Notes: generated from the sequence alone by a model not told the origin. 64,000 nucleotides of DNA from Oceanobacillus sojae (GCF_007991515.1 NZ_BJYM01000002.1:308878-372877), one strand, 5' to 3'; shown: positions 54,029-63,430, counted from the stretch's first letter. Numbers and translations: made by a program.

Positions 54029-55261
54029 TTATTGTACTTCTTTTTCTGCAATAATCTCTTCTTTATTCTCTACCCTGACTATCCGAATTAGCGATAACGA
54101 AGAGAGACTCACAATAGCACCAAATATCATTAAAATCGCAGTCATCGAATAATGTTCTATAATCAACGAACCAAATAATTGCCCCAATGGAACGGAAGCA
54201 CCTAACATCATAGAAACTAAGCTCAATACTCTTCCCATCATCTCTTTCGGAATCATAGTTTGGTACATGGTATTTAAGCCCACGCTGGCAAAGCAGACTC
54301 CCAACCCTAATAAACCAGCCGCAGCAACTGTAGCATAATAACTTAATGTAATTCCCATAATAAGCAGTGCAATACCTTCAAGCAGCAAGCCTGCCACTGC
54401 CATTCTGTATTTATTTTTAAATACATTAAACATAATCATTAGTGACCCAAACATTGCGCCTGTAGCCAGAACAGAATTAATAAACCCTAAACCGGATGCC
54501 CCAACATCAAAAATATAATCACTCATATATGTGAAAAATATTGTCAGTGGTGCTAAGAAAAAGTTAATAATAATTCCGCCGACAATAACCAGAAATAATA
54601 ACTCCCTGTCTTTCTTCACATATTGGAACCCATCCAGCATTTCGTAGACAAATGATTGTTTCCCATCTTTTTTATGGTTATTCATACGCGGAACCTTTAT
54701 CCATGATTCTGTTATTGCTGATATGACAAATGCAGCACCGCTGATAATTAATAGAAAGCCAATATTTCCAACGAATCCAATCAATATCCCTGAAAGTGCT
54801 GGCCCTAAGATATTACTTCCTTGTGTACTGAGCTGGTTTAAGGAATTCGCTTTTGTCAGATGCTCTTCTTCAACTAGTAAAGGTATACTTGAATTTGCGG
54901 AAGGGTTGAATAAAGCCATGGAAGCAGCTGAACAGACTAATAAAACATATAATAAAGGGAGTGATAACGACCCGTTTATCATCAATACCGCAATAACCAG
55001 CATCGTACTTCCAGTAAAAATATCGGAAAATACCATAATTTTCTTTCTGTCAAAACGATCGGCTGCAACTCCCGCTAAGGGTTCTATAATAATAGTTGGC
55101 ACTGTAAAGCAAAGCACGGTCATACCAAGAGATAATGCAGACCCAGTCCCCTGCATTACAAACCAAAGGACAGCTAGATTAAAAAAACGGTATCCAAACC
55201 TTGAAACAGATAATCCGGCCCACAGCAGCATATAATTACGATTTGCAAATAATGCTCTCAC
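54029..55261 (-). CDS. MFS transporter paired with ArsR-type regulator
   Basis: A 410-residue, 12-segment permease. The loop motif GVAADRFDRKKIMVFSD is near residue 70. It begins with GTG (RBS GAGAGG) five bases after the stop of the upstream ArsR-type gene, so both are translated from one transcript. The relation to DHA3-type pumps suggests export of a drug or metabolite sensed by the regulator (inference). Confidence 0.9.
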   Translation of the reverse strand: MRALFANRNYMLLWAGLSVSRFGYRFFNLAVLWFVMQGTGSALSLGMTVLCFTVPTIIIEPLAGVAADRFDRKKIMVFSDIFTGSTMLVIAVLMINGSLSLPLLYVLLVCSAASMALFNPSANSSIPLLVEEEHLTKANSLNQLSTQGSNILGPALSGILIGFVGNIGFLLIISGAAFVISAITESWIKVPRMNNHKKDGKQSFVYEMLDGFQYVKKDRELLFLVIVGGIIINFFLAPLTIFFTYMSDYIFDVGASGLGFINSVLATGAMFGSLMIMFNVFKNKYRMAVAGLLLEGIALLIMGITLSYYATVAAAGLLGLGVCFASVGLNTMYQTMIPKEMMGRVLSLVSMMLGASVPLGQLFGSLIIEHYSMTAILMIFGAIVSLSSLSLIRIVRVENKEEIIAEKEVQ

Positions 55262-55266
55262 TCGCC

Positions 55267-56310
55267 TTACCTCTCTTTCTGTATCAACATGTCGGACATA
55301 CTTTTTAATGCTTCCTCAATCAGCTTTTGATTTGCCTGATAGAAAATTTTATTTTCATATCTTTTCGCCGTGATTAAACCTAAATCAGATAATTTTGAGA
55401 TATGATGCGAAATAGTCGGACTGGATAGATTCAATTGCTTTGCCAGTTCAAAGCCATATCGCGGCTGTCGATTTAGTTCCTTTATAATTTTAATTTTTGT
55501 CCGATCAGAAAGAGCTTTTGCCAGATCAATCACCTTATCCTCTTCCCTGCTTTCATCCATCGTCTGTTCAATAATCTCTGTACCAATGAGATAAATAGCT
55601 ATATCACTCTCGGAGCTATAAGAAAATAAAGAGCTGTTATAATAAAAATAAGACGGAGCTAGTATAATTTTATTTGGCTCATTTGCTTCAAAAGAATCAA
55701 AATGCGGATTAGTTATTTTGTATATTTGCTTTCTGTTCATTCCCGATAATTTATGAATACTGTCTTCATGATAAGCGTTTATTTTCTTTATGGAAGGCTG
55801 ATATATCTTCTCGTTAATTTCTTCAACAACCTTTAAAAAACGTTGCTTGGTATTTTCTTTATCAAAATATAAATAAAATAACTTTGCCTGTTCAGAAAAA
55901 GGTAATACAGAGGACTGAATATGCGAAAATACTTCCTGCCTATCCGTATAATCCTCTACTCTTTCTGGTGACGAGTAACCGCTGGTCAAAAACGCTGAAA
56001 TGATTTCTTCAAATTCCAATTGCGCCAAAAAACTTAAAAAGGATGGTATATCATGCCATTTATTATGCTGATAAAGAAGCTGAACAAATGTTAATCCAAA
56101 AAAACTATCCTTATGAAAAAAGCAATCTAGTTCCTTTTTTGTTTCATCAGATAGTAAAGAAAATGAATCCTGTATAAAATGGTTAAAGCTTTCTTTTTTG
56201 CGATGCTTTTCTGATTGCATGTATTCATAATTATTTAAACGGAACATGAGCGCGAGTAATTCAAATACATCGGATTGTTCTACATAATAATTATCAGATA
56301 CATTTTTCAT
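55267..56310 (-). CDS. Large ArsR-type transcriptional regulator, 347 aa
   Basis: The winged helix is at the C terminus (residues about 250-335: ALSDRTKIKIIKEL, RYGFELAKQLNLSSPTISHH, ISKLSDLGLITAKRYEN), while the N-terminal 240 residues form an unusual helical domain without recognised motifs. ArsR proteins usually have about 100 residues, so the long N-terminal part probably senses a ligand. RBS GGAGG lies before ATG. It forms an operon with the MFS pump at 54.0-55.3 kb. Confidence 0.88.
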   Translation of the reverse strand: MKNVSDNYYVEQSDVFELLALMFRLNNYEYMQSEKHRKKESFNHFIQDSFSLLSDETKKELDCFFHKDSFFGLTFVQLLYQHNKWHDIPSFLSFLAQLEFEEIISAFLTSGYSSPERVEDYTDRQEVFSHIQSSVLPFSEQAKLFYLYFDKENTKQRFLKVVEEINEKIYQPSIKKINAYHEDSIHKLSGMNRKQIYKITNPHFDSFEANEPNKIILAPSYFYYNSSLFSYSSESDIAIYLIGTEIIEQTMDESREEDKVIDLAKALSDRTKIKIIKELNRQPRYGFELAKQLNLSSPTISHHISKLSDLGLITAKRYENKIFYQANQKLIEEALKSMSDMLIQKER

Positions 56311-56621
56311 AATATTTAACCTCCATCAAATATGTTATTTTAAGTATATCTAACAAAAGAATAATTACAAGTTATTTTTTATCCTTTACTCTTTCCATGA
56401 AGGAATTTATTTGAACATTTTCTTATTATTGTCCATGTCTTTCTCCAGACTTTTATATAAAAATAAAAAGGAGCTTCATGCTTATAATTATTTAAAACAG
56501 GCATTATATTTTGATTTTTGCTTTATTAATCTCTATTCTCCAGTCTAGAAATCATTGAATAATAATGGACGTTATTATATAATGTTTGTAAATAAGTAGA
56601 CAAATAAAAGGGTGGTTTAGT
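56311..56621. other. Divergent intergenic region
   Basis: AT-rich, 311 bases, no gene. It holds the promoter of the DUF2087 gene (below) and presumably that of the ArsR/MFS operon on the other strand. Confidence 0.5.
56555..56583 (+). promoter_or_regulatory. Sigma-A promoter of the DUF2087 operon
   Basis: TTGAAT (56555-56560), a 17-base spacer and perfect TATAAT (56578-56583), 38 bases upstream of the start codon. Confidence 0.65.
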
Positions 56622-57389
56622 ATGTCACATGAAAATCATTTTTGGGATACCACAGTTGATGATCTTTCAAAAGGTTATTCTTATGCTGATAATATCGGCA
56701 GCTATGTATGTGTGCTATGTAATGAACATTTTGAAGATGGAATAATTTATCCAATAGACGGCGTATTATACGAAGCAAAAAAAGCAGTTATCCAACATAT
56801 TGAACAGGAGCATGGTTCCGTGTTTGATTATTTGATTCAACTTGAAAAGAAATACACTGGATTGACAGACCATCAAAAAGAATTACTAACCTTTTTTTAT
56901 CAGGGGTTAACTGATAAAGAAATCGTCAAAGAACTAGGCAGCGGAAGTCCTTCCACTATCCGGAGTCACCGCTTTAACTTAAAGGAAAAGGAAAAACGCG
57001 CAAAGGTTTTCCTGGCATTAATGAATCTGTTAAATAGAGAATCTCATCAGGAAAACGATCATAAATTTATTCACTTTCACAAGGGGGCAAAAATGGTGGA
57101 TGATCGTTACGCCATTACAGAGGACGAGAAAAAGAAGGTTTTATCAACTTATTTTAAAGACGGCCTGAATGGTCAGCTGGACAAATTCCCAAGTAAAGAA
57201 AAAAGGAAGTTGATTGTCCTGCAAAATATCATAAACCATTTTGAATTAAACAGGATTTATACGGAGAAGGAAATAAATACTGTATTAAAGCCTGTCTACA
57301 GCGATTTTGTTACAATTAGAAGATATTTAATTGAGTATGGTTTTATGGAGCGCAGTAAAGATGGTATGGAATATTGGGTAAAGAACTAA
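56622..57389 (+). CDS. DUF2087-family transcriptional regulator with zinc-finger-like N terminus
   Basis: A 255-residue, three-part protein. The N terminus has a C2H2-like set: Cys30 and Cys33 (VCVLCNEHF) with His59 and His64 (IQHIEQEHGS). The middle has a LuxR/GerE-like helix-turn-helix (LTDHQKELLTFFYQGLTDKE, residues 76-120). The C terminus is a DUF2087 winged-helix domain (LDKFPSKEKRKLIVLQNI and SDFVTIRRYLIEYGFMER). It is followed after 12 bases by a DinB-family gene and likely controls it or acts with it. Confidence 0.87.
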   Translation: MSHENHFWDTTVDDLSKGYSYADNIGSYVCVLCNEHFEDGIIYPIDGVLYEAKKAVIQHIEQEHGSVFDYLIQLEKKYTGLTDHQKELLTFFYQGLTDKEIVKELGSGSPSTIRSHRFNLKEKEKRAKVFLALMNLLNRESHQENDHKFIHFHKGAKMVDDRYAITEDEKKKVLSTYFKDGLNGQLDKFPSKEKRKLIVLQNIINHFELNRIYTEKEINTVLKPVYSDFVTIRRYLIEYGFMERSKDGMEYWVKN

Positions 57390-57401
57390 GGAGGATATAG
57401 T

Positions 57402-57932
57402 GTGAACGAAAATAATGCGCTGCTAAATAACATCACATTTCAATTTAGTATCTCTAAACAACTGCTGGAATATCATCTTACTTCATTGGAGCAGGAAGAA
57501 TACAGGTGGCTGTCACCAAATGCCGGACTTTTTATTAAAGAGGAAAACGGAGAATGGTATGCTGATTTGCCTGAAACGGAAGCTTATCATATTGGAACTC
57601 CCAGCCTCGCCTGGACATTATGGCATATTACTTTCTGGTGGGAAATGGTATTGGATCATGCTTTCGGAGCTGGCACGCTGACGAAAGAGGAAATTAAAGT
57701 TCACGAAGATGTTGAAGCAGTAAAGACAGTCATTCATTCCCTAATTGCAAAATGGGAAGAGGTACTAATGAATTTAAAGGAAGAGGAGCTTTACAGCAAA
57801 GCATATACTGCATTTCCATTTAATAATGAGGTAGAATTTCATCAATTAGCTTCATGGTTAAATCTCGAACTAATGAAAAATGCTGCCGAGATTGGCTATG
57901 TCCGCTTTGAATATGCCTCTGTTAAAAAATAG
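57402..57932 (+). CDS. DinB-like four-helix protein, 176 aa
   Basis: A DinB/YfiT superfamily member of the longer subtype. The typical helix SLAWTLWHITFWWEMVLDHAF carries one histidine, another lies in IHSLIAKWEEVL and a third in EFHQLASWLNLELMKN; the latter two replace the standard HxxxH. The start is GTG with AAGGAGG eight bases upstream, 12 bases after the regulator stop, so it is in one operon. Substrate unknown. Confidence 0.82.
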   Translation: MNENNALLNNITFQFSISKQLLEYHLTSLEQEEYRWLSPNAGLFIKEENGEWYADLPETEAYHIGTPSLAWTLWHITFWWEMVLDHAFGAGTLTKEEIKVHEDVEAVKTVIHSLIAKWEEVLMNLKEEELYSKAYTAFPFNNEVEFHQLASWLNLELMKNAAEIGYVRFEYASVKK

Positions 57933-57971
57933 TTTTATGGTAGAGGAAAGCTCTTATATAAAGCTCCCCTT

Positions 57972-58064
57972 CTATCTTTTCAGCATTCTTCTAATTAAAT
58001 AAATAACAAAACCAACAACGATAACAGTAATAATCATTCCCGGGATTCCGATGTTTCCCATCAT
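57972..58064 (-). CDS. TatA-like mini-protein, 30 aa
   Basis: Starts MMGNIGIPGMIITVIVVGF and ends IYLIRRMLKR. The start matches the N-terminal membrane helix of TatA-type proteins (NIGIPG), but the FGP hinge and amphipathic helix of TatA are missing; a short basic tail follows the helix instead. RBS AAAGGA lies 11 bases upstream of tandem ATGs. It is probably a small membrane peptide. Whether it is related to TatA or only alike by composition is open. Confidence 0.5.
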   Translation of the reverse strand: MMGNIGIPGMIITVIVVGFVIYLIRRMLKR

Positions 58065-58193
58065 ATATATCAATCCTTTCTCTAATTTACTATAATTTAG
58101 ATTGATAAACTATCCATTGCAGTACTTTCATTTTAACCTATCATTTCGTTTGGAATCAATGAACGCAGCAATAAAAAAGAAAGGATGCTATAA

Positions 58194-58700
58194 ATGTCAT
58201 CAATTACCTCAGAAAGATTATTATTTCGCCAATATCATGATAATGATTTTGATTTTCTGATGTCTTTATTGTCAGACCCTGAAGTAGTCCGTTTTATTGG
58301 AAATGGAGAGACACGGGATGAAAATGGAGGAAATATTTTTTTAAACTGGATATACAGCACCTATGAAGTTGGTGAAAATATAGGTTTAAGGCTTTTAGTC
58401 CGCAAAGAAGATAACACTCTAATCGGACATGCAGGTATCGTTCCTCAAACAATTGATAATACTTTGGAAATGGAAATAGGTTAATGGATCTCCCGTAAAT
58501 ATTGGGGTAAAGGATACGCTACTGAAGCAGCTGAGGCACTGTTAGATTACGGCAACAAACAGCTTGATACTCAAAGATTTATCTCATTGATTCAGCCTGA
58601 TAATATTTCTTCCCAAAATGTGGCGAGAAAAATTGGAATGGAATTAGATAAAGAAATTGTGCTGGGCGGAAGAAATGTAAATCTATATTCTACTAAATGA
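58194..58700 (+). pseudogene. RimJ/RimL-type GNAT gene with in-frame TAA
   Basis: The frame runs 169 codons with one TAA at 58482-58484. The first part SSITSERLLFRQYHDNDFDF is the usual RimJ/L start. The part after the TAA reads WISRKYWGKGYATEAAEALL, the acetyl-CoA motif, and ends with ARKIGMELDKEIVLGGRNVN. In relatives a Tyr or similar precedes WISRKYWGKGYA, so the TAA likely replaces a TAT/TAC codon. The acetyl-CoA loop is lost downstream of the stop, so the truncated protein is inactive. Confidence 0.82.
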
Positions 58701-58777
58701 CTAGCCAATGCTTCTTCGGATGTCTGATACTCCAGTTAAATTAAGAAGCAAATAATATTATTTAAACAGGTGAAAGA

Positions 58778-59125
58778 ATGAATAGCACCAGAAACTTTTT
58801 ACTTATATTTGGATACTTCATGCTTTTCCTTATTGCTTCAACAATTTGGACAGAAGCTTTTTCACGTCCGTTACGTCCATCATCCAGGAACGATTCGCTT
58901 CCTATTGGTATTTTACATAAAATAGGATTGAGAACATCATATGCACTTTTAATAAGTACAATCTGTTTTATCCTGTCTACTATATTAACTGAGAAAAAAA
59001 TGAACAATCTCCTCATGCTAATATCGATTACAGGTACGTTCCTATCCACATTAGGTATTGTCGGAGCACTTCTTTGTCGGAGCTTTTTAGCAAATAAAAA
59101 TATAGGGCCGGCTCCTTTTGCTTAA
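58778..59125 (+). CDS. Hypothetical membrane protein, 115 aa
   Basis: Three membrane helices (FLLIFGYFMLFLIASTIW, SYALLISTICFILSTIL and LLMLISITGTFLSTLGIVGA) with short loops (SRPLRPSSRNDSLPIGI). RBS AGGTGAAAG lies upstream. It is between the broken GNAT and a convergent gene. No family is recognised. Confidence 0.65.
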   Translation: MNSTRNFLLIFGYFMLFLIASTIWTEAFSRPLRPSSRNDSLPIGILHKIGLRTSYALLISTICFILSTILTEKKMNNLLMLISITGTFLSTLGIVGALLCRSFLANKNIGPAPFA

Positions 59126-59171
59126 AAAACTGGCTCTTATTATAAAATCTCTTTTTATAAGCAAGTCAATT

Positions 59172-59681
59172 TCACTTATCTTCATAAATCTCAACATCCA
59201 GAAAATCCTCCATCATCTTATTTAACTCCTCTGCACTCAGATCAGAATCATCAGATAGATGCAATCTAATGTCTAATTTAGAGTCATCATTAAATTCAAC
59301 ATCTATATTATTAAGATTATGCTCCTCTAAGTAATCGGAAATCATACCCTCAATATCTATTTTTAATCTTTCAGCTCTATGCTCTTCATCTGAAGTCTGT
59401 TTAATTTCCAGTTCATACTTACCCAACAGGTTACGCTTATCTAATCTTTGTGTAATATCTTCCTGAAATTGATGATAATCCTCTGTATCATCAATCTCAA
59501 AGTATAACGAGTTATCGCCGGCCATATAAGCATATATTAGATACTTTTCATAGGCATACTCCATAATTTCCGACACTATCTCAGATTCATTTTTTTCCTC
59601 TGTAAAGAATTTCCCGGCTACAAAGATTGCTAATAAAATAGTAAAAATGCCAATAGATAAAAATATTGTTTTCTTATTCAT
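59172..59681 (-). CDS. Hypothetical membrane-anchored protein, 169 aa
   Basis: An N-terminal anchor (TIFLSIGIFTILLAIFVAGKF) is followed by about 140 acidic residues with an alpha/beta pattern (NLLGKYELEIKQTSDEEHR, NNIDVEFNDDSKLDIRLHLS). The outer domain is probably extracytoplasmic. It resembles DUF4030-like secreted proteins of Bacillus in size only (tentative). RBS GAGAGGGA precedes ATG. Function is unknown. Confidence 0.7.
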   Translation of the reverse strand: MNKKTIFLSIGIFTILLAIFVAGKFFTEEKNESEIVSEIMEYAYEKYLIYAYMAGDNSLYFEIDDTEDYHQFQEDITQRLDKRNLLGKYELEIKQTSDEEHRAERLKIDIEGMISDYLEEHNLNNIDVEFNDDSKLDIRLHLSDDSDLSAEELNKMMEDFLDVEIYEDK

Positions 59682-59737
59682 GTCTTTCCCTCTCTTAATC
59701 CATTCAATCTATTTATGCAGTAGCTGTATTTTAGTTT

Positions 59738-60652
59738 CTACGATTTAATACAAGCGTTAGCTAATAGATACTTCTTAAAATACTCTATCGGCCTTGATGA
59801 ATCATCAGTAATATCACTTGTGAATACAGCTGTTAATTTATAGCTTGGAACAACAAAGATATACTGTCCATTTTTTCCAAGAGCAAAAAAAGTTTCAGGT
59901 ATAGGAAACTCTTGATCATCCCCTGTTAAAACCCACCAGTGATAACCATATGAAAATGTATTATTTATTTTAACACTGGCTGCAGTAGACTCCTTAACCC
60001 AATCACTTGGCACAATCTGTTTAGATTTCCATTGACCATTGTTCATATAGAGCATCCCTATTTTTAATAAATCCTCCGTTTTCATATTCAATCCAAATCC
60101 GCCAATAGCAATTCCCTGCGAGTCACGGTTCCATTTATATTGTGTTATACCCAGTGGCATAAATAAATGCTTTTGCGCAAAGGATACAGTATCTAAACCA
60201 GTTGCTTTTTGTAAAATAGCACTAATTAATTGAGAAGAACCGCAGCTATAAACCCTCTCTTCCCCCGGCTTATATTCAACTGGTTGGCTCAGAACAAATT
60301 TAACCCAATTTTTACTCGGTATCATCGCTGTATTGCCTGGCCAATGCAGCCCTGAGGTCATTGTTAATAAATGTTTAATCGTAATTTCATCTCCAGCTGA
60401 ATCCTTCCTGCTGTCTGGAAAGTATGCAGTAATTGGCGTATGCACATGTGGTATATAGCCTTTGTCAATTGCAATACCGACAAGGATTGATAAGATACTT
60501 TTGGTAACAGAATATATCTTATGCTGTCTTTCCTTCATTTTATTATTTCGATAATATTCAAAAACAGTCTTACCATCATGCTGGATGAGACAGCTGTCAA
60601 TTTTATCTTTTGTTACTTCTCTTTCAAACTTCTTCATAAGATTTTCATTCAT
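59738..60652 (-). CDS. Beta-lactamase-family serine hydrolase (class C-like)
   Basis: A 304-residue penicillin-binding-protein/beta-lactamase-fold enzyme. The active-site SxxK is Ser48-Val-Thr-Lys51 (IYSVTKSILS), the second motif appears as YSCGSSQLI instead of YxN, and a third-motif region is near ALGKNGQYIFVVP. There is no signal peptide, so it acts in the cytoplasm and is more likely an esterase or amidase than a beta-lactamase (inference). RBS GGGGGA precedes ATG. It is 28 bases downstream of a GNAT-type gene. Confidence 0.88.
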   Translation of the reverse strand: MNENLMKKFEREVTKDKIDSCLIQHDGKTVFEYYRNNKMKERQHKIYSVTKSILSILVGIAIDKGYIPHVHTPITAYFPDSRKDSAGDEITIKHLLTMTSGLHWPGNTAMIPSKNWVKFVLSQPVEYKPGEERVYSCGSSQLISAILQKATGLDTVSFAQKHLFMPLGITQYKWNRDSQGIAIGGFGLNMKTEDLLKIGMLYMNNGQWKSKQIVPSDWVKESTAASVKINNTFSYGYHWWVLTGDDQEFPIPETFFALGKNGQYIFVVPSYKLTAVFTSDITDDSSRPIEYFKKYLLANACIKS

Positions 60653-60680
60653 ATTGACGTCCCCCGAAATCTTGGATTCA

Positions 60681-61604
60681 TTATAGATCTATCCAATATC
60701 GTTTCTCTTCTTTTATAGTTTCAAAGCCAAGAGACCTGTAAAGCTTTAATGCAGATTCATTCTCCGTTTCAACAAGAAGCTGTACTTTACTCAGATTGCA
60801 GCTTTTTAAATAGTGGAGCCCCTCTGATATCAGGTAACTGGCAAGTCCATACTTTCTCCAGTGCGGCTTAACGAAAACATTCTCGATAGTTCCTATATCC
60901 TCCTGTTTTTCTTTCCAAGCCATGATACTCCCAATTATCTCACCGTTATAAAAAGCCGTAATCGCTTTCCAAAATGGATTACTTTTATACGCAGGTAATT
61001 TTTCTAAATTGGTAGGCTCATCCGGCCAAATTCCCTGCTCTGCCTGCAAATATGCTAATTCTTCCACTCTTGTTCCCATATCCCAATGCTTTACGGAAAT
61101 GTCTGGTATTTTTAAAGCTGATTGCGGAATCAGGTTGTTCAATTTACAGCGCATCCAATACAGACTTTTAAAATGGTCAAAGCCTCTGGATTCCAAATAA
61201 GCATTTTCTTTTGCTTCTGATGCAAAATTTCCGACACAAAATTTCACAGGAAACTGAGCTGGAAGCTTCTTTTTCAATAATTTTGCTCCTTCGAGAACTT
61301 TTTTATAAAGAAGATTCCTCAATTCATTATCATCTTCCCAATTAGAGTGCAATTTTATATTAAAGAATAATAAATGACTTGCATTGGCTGAATGGTCTGT
61401 CGAGACAATATTAATCGCTTCTAACTGCCCTTTAGCAATCATTAAATCCTTATAAAAAACACAATATACATTCTTCCAATTACTTTCTGGACCAGGCTGC
61501 CAATAAATAATGTCCGAATGGTGTTCAATCAAATTTTTATATAATTGTATTGCAGCTGGTTTATCCTCAGATTGATAGTTTCTAATTATGTATTTGCTTT
61601 GCAT
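60681..61604 (-). CDS. GNAT-family N-acetyltransferase with two GNAT halves, 307 aa
   Basis: A double-domain GNAT. The C-terminal half is complete: ENVFVKPHWRKYGLASYLIS (acetyl-CoA loop), then NESALKLYRSLGFETIKEEK. The N-terminal half (about residues 5-145) looks like a degenerate GNAT: SESKENAYLESRGFDHFKSL near its end. Substrate unknown. RBS GGGGGAA lies upstream. It probably forms one transcript with the serine hydrolase. Confidence 0.87.
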   Translation of the reverse strand: MQSKYIIRNYQSEDKPAAIQLYKNLIEHHSDIIYWQPGPESNWKNVYCVFYKDLMIAKGQLEAINIVSTDHSANASHLLFFNIKLHSNWEDDNELRNLLYKKVLEGAKLLKKKLPAQFPVKFCVGNFASEAKENAYLESRGFDHFKSLYWMRCKLNNLIPQSALKIPDISVKHWDMGTRVEELAYLQAEQGIWPDEPTNLEKLPAYKSNPFWKAITAFYNGEIIGSIMAWKEKQEDIGTIENVFVKPHWRKYGLASYLISEGLHYLKSCNLSKVQLLVETENESALKLYRSLGFETIKEEKRYWIDL

Positions 61605-61679
61605 AACACATTCCCCCGCTTACTTACTAGTTCTACAATATATTTTTACAAACCAAGTAATTACTTACTGGAGATTATA

Positions 61680-62198
61680 TCAGCTGTTTTTAAAATAATT
61701 TATAATTTCAATGTCACTTTTAACATAAATTAATTTATGTTCATAAGGTCTTAACATATTCAAGATTTCTGGCTTAGTATGATATTCAAAAGCAGTATTA
61801 TATTTATATAAATCTTTTAGAATCTTTAATGTTGGCTTATAATTTGCTGTTTCTAAGCCCAATTTCTGCCTAATAAACCTTTTGATAATTCTAAATTTCC
61901 TTATTGATAGCTTAGTATCTATAAACAGAATAACATCAGCATTTTGAAAACTCGAAGCAACCCATTTATGATGGACTCCTTCAATAATCCAACTGTCAGA
62001 ATTAACGATATTCTTCAGATATTCATCTCTTTCTTCTGGAGTCCTTTTAATATCTCCTGTATTAGATCTTTTCCAAACAACATTATCCAATTCATAATAA
62101 AAAACTTGCAGTTGAGCGGAAAGCTTCCTGGCCAAAGTCGTTTTTCCACTTCCAATTGATCCTATAATATGTATTTTCCCGGGAAACTTTTGATTCAT
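61680..62198 (-). CDS. P-loop kinase-like ATPase (FlaR/AAA_17-type)
   Basis: A 172-residue nucleotide-binding protein. The P-loop GSIGSGKTTLARKL lies at residues 12-25. Later features YELDNVVWKRSN, DSWIIEGVHHKWVASSFQNA and DVILFIDTKLSIRKFRIIKR match the group often called DNA-topology modulation protein FlaR or adenylate-kinase-like. It is probably a small-molecule or nucleotide kinase; the target is unknown. RBS GAGGTGG lies before ATG. Confidence 0.85.
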   Translation of the reverse strand: MNQKFPGKIHIIGSIGSGKTTLARKLSAQLQVFYYELDNVVWKRSNTGDIKRTPEERDEYLKNIVNSDSWIIEGVHHKWVASSFQNADVILFIDTKLSIRKFRIIKRFIRQKLGLETANYKPTLKILKDLYKYNTAFEYHTKPEILNMLRPYEHKLIYVKSDIEIINYFKNS

Positions 62199-62555
62199 TT
62201 ATCCACCTCAAACTATTCAGCAGCTTTACTATGTAAATAACTAATCTTTTTTTACGCTGCTGAATAATTCTATTTATATAGCAACCTTATAATCACATAC
62301 TACCATACTATTTTATACTTTAATTGTAAATTTCTGAAATTACAACAATTTGGGGATGAAAAAGTACAGTTTCAAATAAAGAGCAGGATTACTTAAACTC
62401 ATCAATGACTGAAAAGCTCTATTCACTTTGCAAAGATGCCTCCTGTCTGAAGTTTATACGCTCATAAAAAACTGTCTGTATTCTACATAAATATCTTATT
62501 TAGGGCCATTTTCTCCCATAAAAAATCGGGCATGCGTCTGCCCGATTTTTAATAA
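62199..62555. other. Intergenic region with inverted repeat and terminator
   Basis: No gene seen. TATTCAGCAGC (62214-62224) and GCTGCTGAATA (62256-62266) form an 11-bp perfect inverted repeat in the leader of the P-loop ATPase gene. The terminator of the oxidoreductase gene lies at the right end. Confidence 0.55.
62521..62550 (-). terminator. Intrinsic terminator of the oxidoreductase gene
   Basis: Stem AAAAATCGGGCA/TGCCCGATTTTT with a 6-base loop. Confidence 0.93.
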
Positions 62556-63203
62556 TTATACCGACTGTATTGCTTCTTCAACAGGTGTTTGTCCACCTAC
62601 TGCCCGGAATCTTTTACCAATGGTTGTGTCATTTTTCAAGCTGGCATAAATTACTTTAGCGATATCCTCTCGTGGTACTTCTCCCCGTTCCACGCTGGCT
62701 CCAAGATTGACTCGATTCGTACCAGGATTATTCGTTAACATACCTGGATGGATGATGGTGTAGTCTAAATCAGTGTTTAACAGCCACTCGTCTGCATAAT
62801 GTTTCGCTACGACATAGGGTGCAAATGACTCAGGCGCAGCTTGAATAGCTTCGCGGCTGGTATCAAACGAACTAATCATGATAAAACGCTTGACGTTCGC
62901 TTTTTCCGCGGCCTGAATGGTTTTTACAGCAGCGTCTAAGTCAATCATCAGGGTTTTATCCTTTCCTGTTTTAGGGCCAGATCCAGCTGTGAATACAACC
63001 GCATCAACACCTTCTGCCGCGTTGGCGATCGCGTCTATTTCATCCTCTAAGTTTACAATGGCTGTTTCAGCTCCTAATTCCTTGAAATAAGCCGCTTGTT
63101 CTTCCTTGCGGATAAGCGCACGTGCCTGATCTCCATTTTCCTGAATCAACTTGACCAGGTGCTTCCCTATTTGTCCATTTGCTCCTACTACTAAGATATT
63201 CAA
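62556..63203 (-). CDS. YhfK-like NAD(P)-binding protein (atypical SDR)
   Basis: A ~215-residue Rossmann-fold protein. The nucleotide-binding motif VVGANGQIGKHLV (GxxGxxG) starts near residue 4. FIMISSFD and YVVAKHYADEWLL (the YxxxK analogue) follow, with IIHPGMLTNNPGT near the end. It closely resembles YhfK of B. subtilis, an uncharacterised atypical short-chain dehydrogenase. I use the TTG at 63203 with AAAGGA eight bases upstream; the ATG at 63212 abuts that ribosome site. Confidence 0.88.
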   Translation of the reverse strand: MNILVVGANGQIGKHLVKLIQENGDQARALIRKEEQAAYFKELGAETAIVNLEDEIDAIANAAEGVDAVVFTAGSGPKTGKDKTLMIDLDAAVKTIQAAEKANVKRFIMISSFDTSREAIQAAPESFAPYVVAKHYADEWLLNTDLDYTIIHPGMLTNNPGTNRVNLGASVERGEVPREDIAKVIYASLKNDTTIGKRFRAVGGQTPVEEAIQSV

Positions 63204-63384
63204 TACCCTCATCCTTTCATTTTGAGTTCTTCTTTTTATTGTAAAGGTTCCAAGGAGAGATGTTAAATAATTGGTTTGAGTAGAATAAAGCTCTGATATC
63301 TGTATGGCTTATATCCAGTTAAGACTTGTGTTGCAAATGTGTTGTAAGTTTAAAAACCTATGTTTTTATATGTTACTCCTATAA

Positions 63385-63430
63385 AATAAAAAATGCTTAT
63401 GAACGTTGTTATATCAACATTCATAAGCAT
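63385..63430 (-). terminator. Terminator of the tRNA operon
   Basis: On the minus strand the 16-bp stem ATGCTTATGAATGTTG/CAACGTTCATAAGCAT (one mismatch) is followed by TTTTTTATTTTA, 40 bases after the last tRNA. Confidence 0.93.
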
